A stretch of 64,000 nucleotides of DNA from Quadrisphaera granulorum (GTDB lineage Bacteria > Actinomycetota > Actinomycetes > Actinomycetales > Quadrisphaeraceae). The notes below the pieces were generated by a model that worked only from the letters and a program-made list of their open reading frames with translations, did not search any database and was not told the origin of the DNA. The DNA lies in contig NZ_QGDQ01000001.1 of NCBI RefSeq assembly GCF_003149145.1, positions 186,001 to 250,000 on the forward strand, given 5' to 3'. Shown here piece by piece: positions 8,512-17,491 of this stretch; the first letter of the stretch is position 1, and each line of letters starts with the position of its first letter. A program made the translations under genes and the position numbers.

Positions 8512-10593
8512 CTAAGCCTCAGACGTCGGGCTGGCCTCCTGGCGCGGGAGCGCCGAGATCGGCAGCCCAGGCAGGGTGTGCTCAGCGGTTGCGTCGATGG
8601 CTGCTTCGACAACCGCTTCGACGAGTGCGTCGACGGTCGGCTCGGCTGCGCTGGCCACCGCCGCGGGGGTACGTCCGGCCACGGCGGTGGAGCACCACGG
8701 GCAGAACGTCCACTCCTGGCGCAGCGAACGGTGGCACGAGACGCAGCCGCTGGGCTGCTGGGACGTCCCGCACCACGGGCAGGCGATCATGCCCTCTTCG
8801 AGCGTGCGTTCGCAGGCGTGGCAGGTGGTGGGGGCGGCGTCGTCGGAGGCGGTGACGCGCAGTGCCTCCTCGAAGGTGGTCTCGCCGGCGAGGGCCTTGC
8901 GGACGGCGGAGTCGCGCAGCGAGAGCATTCCCCGCTGCGCGGCAGCCTCGGCGACGGCGGCCTCGCGAGGGTCGGCCACCAGCACCCGTCGCAGCTCGGC
9001 GTCGACCTCGAGCACCTCGTAGACGGCGGTGCGGCCGTTGTAGCCGGTGCCGCCGCAGTCGGGGCAGCCGGTGCCCTTGCGCGGGGTCGCGTCGACCAGG
9101 TCGGAGGGGTGCAGGCCGAGGGTGCGCAGCACGTCCACCGGGGGGTCGTACGGCGCAGCGCAGGCCCGGCAGGGCTTGCGGACGAGGCGCTGGGCGATCG
9201 CGGCGGTGAGCGAGGACGCGACGAGGAACGGCTGCACGCCCATGTCCACGAGGCGCGTCAGGGCCGCCACCGCGGAGTTCGTGTGCAGCGTGGTGAGCAC
9301 GAGGTGGCCGGTCAGCGACGCCTTGAGCGCCAGCTCGGCGGTCTCGGAGTCGCGGACCTCGCCGACCAGCACGATGTCGGGGTCCTGGCGCAGCACGGAC
9401 CGCAGCCCGGCCTGGAACGTCATGCCGGTCTTGACGTTGACCTGCACCTGCGTGATGCCCGCCAGCTGCACCTCGACGGGGTCTTCGAGGGTGATGATGT
9501 TCTTCTCGGGGGTCAGCACCTCGGCCAGCGCCGAGTACAGCGTGTTGGTCTTGCCCGAGCCGGTGGGGCCGGTGATGAGCACCAGGCCCTGGGGCACGGA
9601 CAGCGACTTGCGGAAGACCGCTAGCTGCTCGGCGGAGAAGCCAAGGTCGTCGAGGCTCGGCACGGCGTCGCCGCGGGTGAGCAGACGAATGACCACCTTC
9701 TCGCCGTGCAGCGTCGGCAGGGTGGAGACGCGGCAGTCGAAGGCGGAGCCGTCCACCGTGACGCGGCTGCGGCCGTCCTGGGGGACGCGCCGTTCCGCGA
9801 TGTCCAGCCCGGACATGATCTTGATGCGGCTGATGACGGGGCCGGCGGCGCGCTTGGAGGCGCTCATGACCTCGCGCAGCATGCCGTCCACACGGAACCG
9901 GACGCGCAGCTCGTCGCGCTGGGTCTCGACGTGGATGTCCGAGGCCCGCGCGCGCACGGCGTCGGACAGGATCCGGTTGACGAGCTTGACGACGGGGGAG
10001 TCTTCGTCGCTGACGGCGGCGTCGGACTCCAGCGCGGCGGCGGCACTCAGGCCCGCGTCACGGTCCAGGCCCGACTCCTCCACCGCCGAGGCGGTGGAGC
10101 GGTCCTGGTCGAGCGCCCAGGCACGCGCGAGCTGCTCGCGGACCTGGCTCTCTGTGGCCACCGTGACCACGAGGTCGGTGGACCCGGTGTGCAGCCGCAC
10201 GTCGTCGAGGGCGAGCACGTTGGTGGGATCGGCGACGGCGACGACGAGGCCCGTGCTCGTACGCTCCAGCGGCACCACGCGCGTGCGTTCGGCCACCGCG
10301 CGCGGCAGGGAGCGCACCACCTCGGGGTCCACGGCCATACGCGACAGGTCAGCCACCGTCAGCCCGAGCTGGTCGGCCAGCGCGCGCGCAATGGTCTTCT
10401 CATCGGTGATGCCCGACTCGACCAGCAGCTCACCGAGCTTGCGACGGCGCCCGGAGGCGCTCTGCTGGCTGGCGAGGACCTCGGCCAGCTGCTCCGGGGA
10501 CAGCACGCCGGCATCGACGAGGACGTCGCCGATGCGTCGTCGCTGCATCGACTGCAGCGACGACAGAGTGTGTGCGGGACGGAGGGTCGTCAC
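8512..10593 (-). CDS. pilB: GspE/PilB-type assembly ATPase with C-terminal double zinc ribbon
   Basis: The protein is 693 residues. It has an N-terminal MshEN/GspE_N domain (residues about 17-160). The ATPase core follows: DIHVETQRDELRVRFRVDG, Walker A GPTGSGKTNTLYSAL, Asp box ITLEDPVE, Walker B DPDIVLVGEVRDSETAE and His box LTTLHTNSA. A CxxC...CxxC zinc loop (CRACAAPYD, GCPDCGGTGY) is standard for the family. Unusually, residues about 590-637 add two more CxxC zinc-ribbon units (CHACERTL...CPWCG and CVSCHRSL...CPWCS). It powers type IV pilus or type II secretion assembly. No other pil gene is in the window, so it is an orphan here. An alternative ATG start lies at 10548. Confidence 0.88.
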   Translation of the reverse strand: MTTLRPAHTLSSLQSMQRRRIGDVLVDAGVLSPEQLAEVLASQQSASGRRRKLGELLVESGITDEKTIARALADQLGLTVADLSRMAVDPEVVRSLPRAVAERTRVVPLERTSTGLVVAVADPTNVLALDDVRLHTGSTDLVVTVATESQVREQLARAWALDQDRSTASAVEESGLDRDAGLSAAAALESDAAVSDEDSPVVKLVNRILSDAVRARASDIHVETQRDELRVRFRVDGMLREVMSASKRAAGPVISRIKIMSGLDIAERRVPQDGRSRVTVDGSAFDCRVSTLPTLHGEKVVIRLLTRGDAVPSLDDLGFSAEQLAVFRKSLSVPQGLVLITGPTGSGKTNTLYSALAEVLTPEKNIITLEDPVEVQLAGITQVQVNVKTGMTFQAGLRSVLRQDPDIVLVGEVRDSETAELALKASLTGHLVLTTLHTNSAVAALTRLVDMGVQPFLVASSLTAAIAQRLVRKPCRACAAPYDPPVDVLRTLGLHPSDLVDATPRKGTGCPDCGGTGYNGRTAVYEVLEVDAELRRVLVADPREAAVAEAAAQRGMLSLRDSAVRKALAGETTFEEALRVTASDDAAPTTCHACERTLEEGMIACPWCGTSQQPSGCVSCHRSLRQEWTFCPWCSTAVAGRTPAAVASAAEPTVDALVEAVVEAAIDATAEHTLPGLPISALPRQEASPTSEA

Positions 10594-10657
10594 GAACGGT
10601 CCATCGGCACGTGAACCGCCGGGGTTAACGCGTCAGTCCCCTTTCGTGGGCAGGACG

Positions 10658-11434
10658 TCAGCCCTCGCGCGCCAGGTGGCCACCCACCGTCGCCCCGTTG
10701 CCGTTGCCGCGCTCGTCGTCGCCGGGGATGCGGCTGTCGCCGTCGTCGTCATCGCTGTCCGGCGCTGGTTCCTGCGGGGCTGCCGCCGCCGCTGCCTCGT
10801 CACGGGCGCGCTTGCGCGCCTTCTCGCGGGCCTTGTCGCGCGCTTTGGCCGTCGACCTGTCGCGGCCCCGTTCGAGCGGCTGGTCGAGCCGGGTGTCGGG
10901 GTCATCGGGATCGTCGAGGCGCCGCTGGTCAGCGGCGAGCAGCTCCAGCTCCTCCAGCAGCGAGCGCAGCTCGGACCTCACGAAGTCACGGGTGGCCACC
11001 TCGTTGACGGCGATGCGCAGCGCCGCCACCTCGCGGGCCAGGTACTCGGTGTCGGCGAGGTTGCGCTCGGCGCGCTGACGGTCTTGCTCCAGGCCCACGC
11101 GGTCACGGTCGTCCTGGCGGTTCTGCGCCAGGAGGATCAAGGGAGCGGCATAGGAGGCCTGCAGCGACAGGATGAGCGTGAGCAGCGTGTAGTTCAGCGA
11201 CTTCGGGTCGAACTGCAGCGGCGCCGGCGCCAGCGTGTTCCAGGCGATCCAGGCGACGCAGAAGATCGTCATGTAGAGGATGAACTGCGGCGTGCCCATG
11301 AAGCGGGCGAAGGCTTCCGACAGCCGCCCGAAGCGCTCCCGGTCGAGCTTGGGCACGCGCGAGGCCAGCCGCTTGCGGTTCTCGCGCGGCACGTCGAGGG
11401 CGTCGCGGCGGCGGCTCTCCCGGTCCTCAGCCAC
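10658..11434 (-). CDS. DUF1003 membrane protein (Rv1231c type)
   Basis: The protein is 258 residues. Two membrane helices flank TPQFILYMTIFCVAWIAWN and LTLILSLQASYAAPLILLAQNRQDDRDR; the latter is the DUF1003 signature. A coiled-coil segment follows (about 110-160). The tail is highly charged, Ala/Lys/Arg-rich and then acidic (DSDDDDGDS), and ends in Gly/Asn. The function is unknown. Its start overlaps the end of the MgtE-N/CBS gene, so the two are translationally coupled. The mycobacterial orthologues are also adjacent, consistent with a joint role in cation homeostasis, which is inference. Confidence 0.82.
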   Translation of the reverse strand: MAEDRESRRRDALDVPRENRKRLASRVPKLDRERFGRLSEAFARFMGTPQFILYMTIFCVAWIAWNTLAPAPLQFDPKSLNYTLLTLILSLQASYAAPLILLAQNRQDDRDRVGLEQDRQRAERNLADTEYLAREVAALRIAVNEVATRDFVRSELRSLLEELELLAADQRRLDDPDDPDTRLDQPLERGRDRSTAKARDKAREKARKRARDEAAAAAAPQEPAPDSDDDDGDSRIPGDDERGNGNGATVGGHLAREG

Positions 11435-12833
11435 GGCCGGCGCCCTTCTTCTTGCCGCCCGAGCCGCCTGAGCCCTTGCTCTGGCCGGGGTCGACAGCGC
11501 GCAGCGAGCCGGTCACCGTCTCGAGCGTCTGCTCCGGCTCGACGGCCTCCTCGTCGACCTCGCGCCAGTCCTCCGGGAGCAGGTGGTCGAGCACGTCGTC
11601 GACGGTGACCGCGCCGAGCAGCCGTCCCTTCGGGTCGGTGACGGGCAGGGACACCAGGTCATACGTGGCCAGGCGACGCGTCACCACAGCCAGCGGCGTG
11701 TCCGGGGACAGCGGCTCGACGTCCTTGTCGATCAGCCCGCCGATCGCCTCGTGCGGCGGCTCGCGCAACAGCCGCTGCAGATGGACCACGCCGAGCAACC
11801 GGCCGGTCGGCGTCTCGTTCGGCGGGCGCACCACGTAGACCGCTGCCGCCAGCGTGTACGGCACCGAGGCGCGGCGCACCGTCGCCAGCGCCTGCGCCAC
11901 CGTCGCCTCCGGGCCCATGATCACGGGCTCGGTGGTCATGAGACCCCCGGCGGTGTGGTCCTCGTACGCGAGCAGGCGGCGCACGCCGCGCGCGTCCTCC
12001 GGCTCCATGAGGCCCAGCAGCTGCTCCGCGGCCTCCTCGGTGAGCTCTCCGAGCAGGTCGGCGGCGTCGTCCGGCTCCATCGCCTCCAGGACGTGCGCGG
12101 CGCGCTCTCGGCCCAGCGCTGACAGGAGGTGCACCTGGTCGTCGTTGGGGAGCTCCTGGACGACGTCGGCCAGGCGCTCGTCGTCGAGCTCGGAAGCAAG
12201 CTCCACGCGGCGCTTGAGCGGCATGTCATGGAGGAGGTCGGCGATGTCGGCCGGCTTCATCTCCTCCAGGGAGGCCGCCAGAAGCGTGGCGCCCTGCTCC
12301 TGCGGTGTGCCGAACAGGCCGGCGGCGTCGTGCACGTCGATGAGGGCCGTGGAGCCCTTACGGCGCAGCCCGCGCTTCTTGCTGCCCTGCCCTGCCTCGC
12401 GCACGAAGAGGCGTCCGACCTCCCAGTCGCGCGAGCGGGCCTGCTCCAGCGCGACGTCCTCCACGACGGCCTCGACGGGACCGTCGACGTCGCTGCCATG
12501 CACCGCGCGTGCGGCCGACCCGTTGAGCACGACCTCCCTGTCGAACAGGTCGGTGATGACGAGCACCTCGGCCTCGCGCTGCTCGAAGCGCCGCACGTTG
12601 AGCACCCCGGTGGTGATGACCTGGCCGGTGTCCATGCTGGTCACGCGGGTCATCGGCACGAAGATCCGCTTCTTGCCCGGCACCTCCACCACCAGGCCCA
12701 CGGCCCGCGGTCGGCGGGCGGCCCGGGGGACGACGACGACGTCGCGCACGCGCCCCACACGGTCACCCACGGGGTCGAAGACCGGCAGCCCGGCCAGGCG
12801 CGCGACGAAGACCCGGGTCGGTGCGCCACTCAC
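11427..12833 (-). CDS. PRC-barrel, MgtE N-domain and CBS-pair protein (no transport domain)
   Basis: The protein of about 468 residues has three parts. Residues 1-80 are a PRC-barrel-like domain (FDPVGDRVGRVRDVVVV). The MgtE N-terminal superhelix follows (MKPADIADLLHDMPLKRR to EPDDAADLLGELTEEAAEQLL). Two CBS domains come next (TAGGLMTTEPVIMGPEATV and GAVTVDDVLDHLLPED). The MgtE membrane pore is absent, so it is a cytosolic Mg2+ or nucleotide sensor rather than a channel. It matches Rv1232c. The frame is open far upstream, but those codons overlap dps; GTG at 12833 (or 12839) is preferred, with a TACGCT box eight bases upstream. Confidence 0.83.
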   Translation of the reverse strand: MSGAPTRVFVARLAGLPVFDPVGDRVGRVRDVVVVPRAARRPRAVGLVVEVPGKKRIFVPMTRVTSMDTGQVITTGVLNVRRFEQREAEVLVITDLFDREVVLNGSAARAVHGSDVDGPVEAVVEDVALEQARSRDWEVGRLFVREAGQGSKKRGLRRKGSTALIDVHDAAGLFGTPQEQGATLLAASLEEMKPADIADLLHDMPLKRRVELASELDDERLADVVQELPNDDQVHLLSALGRERAAHVLEAMEPDDAADLLGELTEEAAEQLLGLMEPEDARGVRRLLAYEDHTAGGLMTTEPVIMGPEATVAQALATVRRASVPYTLAAAVYVVRPPNETPTGRLLGVVHLQRLLREPPHEAIGGLIDKDVEPLSPDTPLAVVTRRLATYDLVSLPVTDPKGRLLGAVTVDDVLDHLLPEDWREVDEEAVEPEQTLETVTGSLRAVDPGQSKGSGGSGGKKKGAGRG

Positions 12834-12926
12834 GTGCACCGAGCGTAGTGGCGCACCCTGGGCACCCCCTGGACATGGTCGCCCGACCGAGGGACGTTCC
12901 AACGGGCGGCGGTCGGCGGGTCGATC

Positions 12927-12932
12927 TAGCGT
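12927..12932 (+). promoter_or_regulatory. Leaderless -10 box of dps
   Basis: TAGCGT is followed by six bases and the ATG of dps at 12939. The spacing predicts transcription starting at the A of the start codon. A clear -35 hexamer is not visible. Confidence 0.5.
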
Positions 12933-12938
12933 GGCGGC

Positions 12939-13505
12939 ATGGCTACCAACCACTACGGCGTGCCCGGTCTGGGCGAGGGCGACAGCGCAAAGGTCGCCAC
13001 GGTCCTCCAGGATCGCCTGCACGCCCTCAACGACCTGCACCTCACGCTGAAGCACATCCACTGGAACGTCGTCGGCCCGCACTTCATCGCGGTGCACGAG
13101 ATGCTCGACCCCCAGGTCGACACCGTCCGTGAGTACGCGGACCAGGTGGCCGAGCGCATCGCCACCCTCGGTCAGTCGCCCAGCGGCACCCCCGGCGCGC
13201 TGGTGAACGCCCGCACCTGGAACGAGTACTCCATCGGTCGCGCCGGCGCGATCGAGCACCTGGGCGCGCTCGACCTCGTCTACGCGGGTGTCATCACCAG
13301 CCACCGCGAGGCCATCGAGGCCGTCGGTGACATCGACCCCATCACCGAAGACCTGCTCATCGGGCAGACCGGGCAGCTGGAGCAGTACCACTGGTTCGTC
13401 CGCGCCCACCTGGAGAACGCCGGCGGCGAGCTCTCCACGGCGGGGGCGAAGAGCGAGGTCGAGGCGGCGCAGCTCGCCGAGGCCGGCAGTCAGGAGTCCG
13501 TGTGA
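12939..13505 (+). CDS. dps: Dps ferritin-like DNA-protection protein
   Basis: The protein is 188 residues. The ferroxidase ligands are in TLKHIHWNVVGPHFIAVHEMLD (His plus Asp/Glu of the inter-subunit site), followed by the second-helix stretch VDTVREYADQVAERIATLG and the C-terminal helix LEQYHWFVRAHLE. Dps dodecamers oxidise iron with hydrogen peroxide and shield DNA during stress. The last 25 residues are an acidic/Ala-rich tail. The stop overlaps the next start by four bases, coupling it to a general-stress-type membrane protein. A leaderless promoter is inferred just upstream. Confidence 0.93.
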   Translation: MATNHYGVPGLGEGDSAKVATVLQDRLHALNDLHLTLKHIHWNVVGPHFIAVHEMLDPQVDTVREYADQVAERIATLGQSPSGTPGALVNARTWNEYSIGRAGAIEHLGALDLVYAGVITSHREAIEAVGDIDPITEDLLIGQTGQLEQYHWFVRAHLENAGGELSTAGAKSEVEAAQLAEAGSQESV

Positions 13506-14032
13506 CAGGTGCCTCCCCGCAGCCGCGCGTGCGCGGCGGCATCACCGGCGGGATCAGCCTGCCCACCGGCTCGGAGATCGCCACCTACGCCACCTACCTG
13601 GAGGCGCAGAAGGCGGTCGACCACCTCTCCGACGAGGGCTTCCCGGTGCAGTTGGTGAGCATCGTCGGGACCGACCTGCGCAGCGTCGAGCGCGTCACCG
13701 GCCGCCTCACCTACGCGCGGGTGGCGCTCGCGGGAGCTGCGTCGGGCCTGTGGTTCGGCCTCTTCCTCGGTCTGTTGCTGACGCTCTTCGTGGGTGACGG
13801 AGGCCTGAACCTCTGGCTGGCGGCGATGCTCATCGGTGCCGGCTCGGGGATGCTGTTCGGCGTCATCAGCTACGCCCTCACCGGCGGCCGACGCGACTTC
13901 AGCTCCGTCAACGCGATCCTCGCGTCGCGGTACTCGGTGATCTGCGCCGACGAGGAGGCCGGCCGAGCCCGGCAGCTCCTGGCGGGCCTGGAGGGCGTAC
14001 GCCCGCTCCAGCGGGAGACCGGCCAGCTCTGA
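13502..14032 (+). CDS. General stress protein 17M-like membrane protein
   Basis: The protein is 176 residues. The N-terminal half carries the YflT/GSP17M-like domain (TYLEAQKAVDHLSDEGFPV, then LVSIVGTDLRSVERVTGRL). Two strong membrane helices follow (GLWFGLFLGLLLTLFVG and LAAMLIGAGSGMLFGVISYAL) and then a C-terminal cytosolic strand-helix (YSVICADEEAGRARQLLAGL). It resembles mycobacterial Rv1234 and B. subtilis stress proteins. Overlap with dps by GTGA suggests both respond to stress. The biochemical function is unknown. Confidence 0.8.
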   Translation: MTGASPQPRVRGGITGGISLPTGSEIATYATYLEAQKAVDHLSDEGFPVQLVSIVGTDLRSVERVTGRLTYARVALAGAASGLWFGLFLGLLLTLFVGDGGLNLWLAAMLIGAGSGMLFGVISYALTGGRRDFSSVNAILASRYSVICADEEAGRARQLLAGLEGVRPLQRETGQL

Positions 14033-14053
14033 GCGGCGCTCTGCAGGAACCAC

Positions 14054-14097
14054 GCGGCGCTCGTCGTCGTCCTGATCAGGACGACGACGAGCGCCGC
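14054..14097. repeat. 44-bp perfect palindrome built from the dispersed GATCAGGACGACGACG element
   Basis: The two 22-base arms, centred between 14075 and 14076, are exact reverse complements with no loop. Each arm contains GATCAGGACGACGACG or its complement, so the site is two element copies head to head. It lies between the converging ends of the stress protein gene (14032) and pepP (14114). It could act as a two-way terminator, although no T-tract follows, or be a mobile-element relic. Confidence 0.85.
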
Positions 14098-14113
14098 AGT
14101 GCGTCTCGCGGGA

Positions 14114-15742
14114 TCAGCGCAGAGAAGCCATCCACTCCTCGACGTCGGCGGGGCGGCGCGGCAGGGCTGCCGAGAGGTTGACGCAGCCGTCCTCGGTGAC
14201 CAGGACGTCGTCCTCGATGCGCACGCCGATGCCGCGCAGCTCGTCGGGCACCAGTAGGTCGTCGGACTTGAAGTACAGCCCCGGCTCGATGGTGAAGACC
14301 ATGCCCGGCACCAGCTCGGCGTCGAGGTACATCTCACGGCGCGCCTGTGCGCAGTCGTGCACGTCCAGCCCGAGGTGGTGGGAGGTGCCGTGCACCATCC
14401 ACCGGCGGTGCTGGCCGCCCTTCTCCGGGTCGAGTGCCTCGGCGGCGCTCACGGGCAGCAGGCCCCACGACTCCAGGCGAGCAGCGATGACCTCCATGGC
14501 CGCCGCGTGCAGGTCACGGAACTTCGAGCCCGGCCTGGCCACGGCGAACGCGGCGTCGGCGGCGTCGAGCACCGCCTGGTAGACGCGCCGCTGGGCAGGG
14601 GAGAAGCGGCCGTCCACCGGGAGGGTGCGCGTGACGTCAGCGGTGTACAACGACGTCGCCTCGACGCCCGCGTCGACGAGCACGAGCTGACCCGGGCGGA
14701 CCGGACCGTCGTTGCGGATCCAGTGGAGCGTGCACGCGTGCGGCCCGGCCGCGGCGATGGTCTCGTAGCCGACGCCGTTGCCCTCGCGCCGCGCGACGCC
14801 CTCGAAAGCGCTCTCGATGACGCGCTCGCCGCGCTCGTGCCGCACGGCGGCGTGCAGCGAGCGGGCGACGTCGGCGAAGCCGGCGATGGTCGCTGCGACA
14901 GCGTCGCGCAGCTGCTCGACCTCCCAGGCGTCCTTGACCAGACGCAGCTCGGACAGGGCCTCGGCGAGCTCGGCGTCGGGGCTGGGGGCTTCGTCGTCTG
15001 AGTCGTTGTCGGCTTCGTCGTCGTCGGAATCGTTCGTGTCATCGGTGGCGTCGTCCACGGGCGCCGGCCGCGAGGACGTGACGAGAGCCAGTACCCCCGG
15101 GTCGGCATCGGGGACGACGCGCACCGTGCCGGTGGGGTCGGGCAGCGGCCCGCCCAGCGCCTTCTCGAGCTCGTCGATGTGGCGGCACGTCAGGCCGAGC
15201 TCGGCCTCGACGTCCTCCAGCGACGGGCGCACCCCCACCCAGAACTCCCCGTAGCGGGCGTTGGCCCAGAACTCGTCGGTGGTGCGCTCCGCGCGGGGGC
15301 GGAAGAACAGCTGCGCCTCGTGGCCGCCCTCGGCCCGGGGCTCCAGCACCAGCACGGCGTCGGGCTCGCGGTCGGCGCCGAGCCCCGTGAGGTGCGCGAA
15401 GGCGGAGTGCGGGCGGAAGCGGTAGTCGGTGTCGTTGCTGCGGACCTTCAGCGGACCGGCGGGCAGCACCAGACGGTCACCCGGGAACCGCTCGCTGATG
15501 CGCTCGCGCCGCGCCGCGGCCCAGGGAGCGGCCGCCAGGCGCTCGGGGGGAGCGGGGCGCGGGGCCCAGCCCTGGGCGATGAAGTCGCGGAAGGCCTGCG
15601 ACGTCGGCCGCTGGCTGCGGTTGGAGCCCCGCTCGGCGAGCCGCTGCGCCTCCTCACGACCCTCGGATCCGTCGTCCGAGCCGTGCCCGGGTCCGTTCTG
15701 GGGGCCGCCCTCGACGACGGCGGTGCTCGTGCCCTCGCTCAT
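14114..15742 (-). CDS. pepP: Xaa-Pro aminopeptidase (aminopeptidase P, M24B)
   Basis: The protein is 542 residues. The N-terminal aminopeptidase-P domain covers about 45-180 ([23 protein letters not shown]). The pita-bread catalytic domain carries the di-manganese ligands in [40 protein letters not shown] and [13 protein letters not shown]. It cleaves N-terminal residues preceding proline. Residues about 228-260 form an acidic Asp/Asn insert ([17 protein letters not shown]) between the domains that is absent from standard enzymes. ATG at 15742 has GGGAGG eight bases upstream. The gene ends close to the 44-bp palindrome. Confidence 0.92.
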   Translation of the reverse strand: MSEGTSTAVVEGGPQNGPGHGSDDGSEGREEAQRLAERGSNRSQRPTSQAFRDFIAQGWAPRPAPPERLAAAPWAAARRERISERFPGDRLVLPAGPLKVRSNDTDYRFRPHSAFAHLTGLGADREPDAVLVLEPRAEGGHEAQLFFRPRAERTTDEFWANARYGEFWVGVRPSLEDVEAELGLTCRHIDELEKALGGPLPDPTGTVRVVPDADPGVLALVTSSRPAPVDDATDDTNDSDDDEADNDSDDEAPSPDAELAEALSELRLVKDAWEVEQLRDAVAATIAGFADVARSLHAAVRHERGERVIESAFEGVARREGNGVGYETIAAAGPHACTLHWIRNDGPVRPGQLVLVDAGVEATSLYTADVTRTLPVDGRFSPAQRRVYQAVLDAADAAFAVARPGSKFRDLHAAAMEVIAARLESWGLLPVSAAEALDPEKGGQHRRWMVHGTSHHLGLDVHDCAQARREMYLDAELVPGMVFTIEPGLYFKSDDLLVPDELRGIGVRIEDDVLVTEDGCVNLSAALPRRPADVEEWMASLR

Positions 15743-15951
15743 GTGCCGATCCTCCCACCGACGGTCCGCGCGCAGCCCGTCGCCGTCTGTCGCGGTGCGT
15801 GAGGTCTGGCGCCCGCGAGATGATCACGCTGCGCCATCTGCCCGTTGCTCTCAGGTCAACTCGCTGCCGTTTGTGTCCTGGTTCACGCACCCGCATGCTG
15901 GAGCCTCCGCGGTCGTTCACCTGCACGTGGTGGCGCAGCGAGGGGGGTTCC

Positions 15952-17436
15952 ATGCGCTCTGCCGGTCGCGCCAGCGGCGGGCGGTCCGGTCGCGCCCGGG
16001 CCAGGTCCACCACGGCGATCTGCGCGGTGGCGGTGCTCACCGCCGCGTCGGTCGCGTCGTCCACATACGAGGAGCCCGGCTCCGACGTCGTCCTGGTCGC
16101 CCCCGCGGGGGCGGCGTCGCCGAGCACGAGCTCCGCCCAGGGCGCGCCCGCCGGGGTGGTGCCCCTGTCCGCCGAGGTGCCCACCCCCAGCGGCAGCACG
16201 GAGCCTCCGGCCGACGGCGGCCGCGAGGTCGGTCCGCTCGTCGTGCAGGGCACCGAGGCCGGCATCCCCGAACGCGTGCTGGCCGCCTACCGCGCCGCCG
16301 CCGACCGCACCGCCCTCACCGACCCGAGCTGCCGCATCCCGTGGCAGCTGCTTGCCGGCATCGGCAAGGTGGAGTCGGGTCACGCCGCCGGAGGCCGCGT
16401 CGACGCGGCCGGCCGCACCCTCACCAGCATCCTCGGCCCGCGGCTGGACGGCAGCCTCCCCGGCACCGCGGTGATCGCCGACGGCGACGGAGGGCGTCTC
16501 GACGGCGACGCAGGCGTCGACCGTGCCGTCGGCCCGATGCAGTTCCTCCCGACCACATGGCGTGCCTGGGGCGCCGACGCCGACGGGGACGGCATCGCCG
16601 ACCCGCACGACGTCGACGACGCCGCCCTGGGCGCCGCGCACTACCTGTGCGGGAGCGGAGCCGACCTGTCCACCCACGACGGCCAGGTGGCGGCCCTGTG
16701 GCGGTACAACCGGTCGACGACGTACGCGGCCACCGTGCTCGCCTGGGCCCAGGCGTACGCCGAGGGACTGTCGGTGCTCCCGCCGCTGCCGGAGCTCCTC
16801 GCTTTGCCGGCCCCGCCCAGCACCCCCAGCGCCGCTGCGCCGACGCCTGTTGCGCCGTCACCCGCCCCGAGCTGCCCGGCCCCGACGGCGACCCCCACCC
16901 CGACGGAGAGCGGGACCCCGACCCCGACCCCGACCCCGACCGCGACGGCGACCGCAACGCCGACGGCCACCCTGACCGCCACGGCACCGGAACCCACGGC
17001 GACGGCGGACCCCAGGGCGACGGCGACCACGGAACCCACGGCGACGGCGGTCGCGTGCGAGCCGGTGCCCACGCCGACGGAAACAGCCACGCCGACGGAG
17101 ACGGCTTCGCCGACGCCGGCCGCGGAGACGTCGTCGACAGCGTCGGCGCAGGCAACCTCGAGGTCGGCGGAGCCGAGCCCGACGCCCACGCCGTCCCAGA
17201 CGCCCACGGAGTCGCAGACATCGACGCCCACCGCGACAGCGACAGCGACCGAGTCAGCGACAGCGACCGAGTCAGCGACAGCGACCGAGTCAGCGACAGC
17301 GACCGAGACGGCGACGCCCTCGTCGTCGTCCTCATCGAGTGAGAGCGCCTCCTCGACCCCCACTGATCACCACGAACACGAGCACGACCACCACCATGAG
17401 TCGACGGCGTCGCCCAGCGAGGAGCCCTCTCGCTGA
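15952..17436 (+). CDS. Secreted lytic transglycosylase with Thr/Pro repeats and His-rich tail
   Basis: The protein is 494 residues. A signal or anchor segment lies at about 20-37. The catalytic SLT-type domain (about 110-270) has [14 protein letters not shown], with the catalytic Glu, and [16 protein letters not shown]; it cuts peptidoglycan glycan strands. After residue 290 comes a 200-residue Thr/Pro/Ala/Glu-rich tail, including an octapeptide-like TATATESA repeat encoded by an 18-base unit repeated four times near 17240-17310. It ends in [13 protein letters not shown], a probable metal-binding segment. GAGGGGGG at 15940-15947 supports ATG 15952 rather than the longer open frame. The 209 bases upstream are noncoding. 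Confidence 0.85.
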   Translation: MRSAGRASGGRSGRARARSTTAICAVAVLTAASVASSTYEEPGSDVVLVAPAGAASPSTSSAQGAPAGVVPLSAEVPTPSGSTEPPADGGREVGPLVVQGTEAGIPERVLAAYRAAADRTALTDPSCRIPWQLLAGIGKVESGHAAGGRVDAAGRTLTSILGPRLDGSLPGTAVIADGDGGRLDGDAGVDRAVGPMQFLPTTWRAWGADADGDGIADPHDVDDAALGAAHYLCGSGADLSTHDGQVAALWRYNRSTTYAATVLAWAQAYAEGLSVLPPLPELLALPAPPSTPSAAAPTPVAPSPAPSCPAPTATPTPTESGTPTPTPTPTATATATPTATLTATAPEPTATADPRATATTEPTATAVACEPVPTPTETATPTETASPTPAAETSSTASAQATSRSAEPSPTPTPSQTPTESQTSTPTATATATESATATESATATESATATETATPSSSSSSSESASSTPTDHHEHEHDHHHESTASPSEEPSR

Positions 17437-17479
17437 CCGTGGTCGGCGGTCTGGGGCGGACGATGTCGCCTCGGCGACC

Positions 17480-17485
17480 TAGGCT
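17480..17485 (+). promoter_or_regulatory. Leaderless -10 box of the PHP-domain gene
   Basis: TAGGCT is followed by six bases and the GTG start at 17492, matching the TANNNT leaderless arrangement. Confidence 0.55.
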
Positions 17486-17491
17486 TTCGGG

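Noticed and set aside
12840-13409. Upstream extension of the MgtE-N/CBS frame
   Set aside because: It is the complement of dps, which is a clear gene on the other strand.
14054-14097. Palindrome as a replication or transfer origin
   Set aside because: No DnaA boxes, iterons or relaxase gene are near. The arms are explained by the dispersed element.
15743-15951. c-di-AMP riboswitch before the transglycosylase gene
   Set aside because: Such riboswitches precede many actinobacterial cell-wall hydrolases, but none of the conserved elements could be recognised in this leader.
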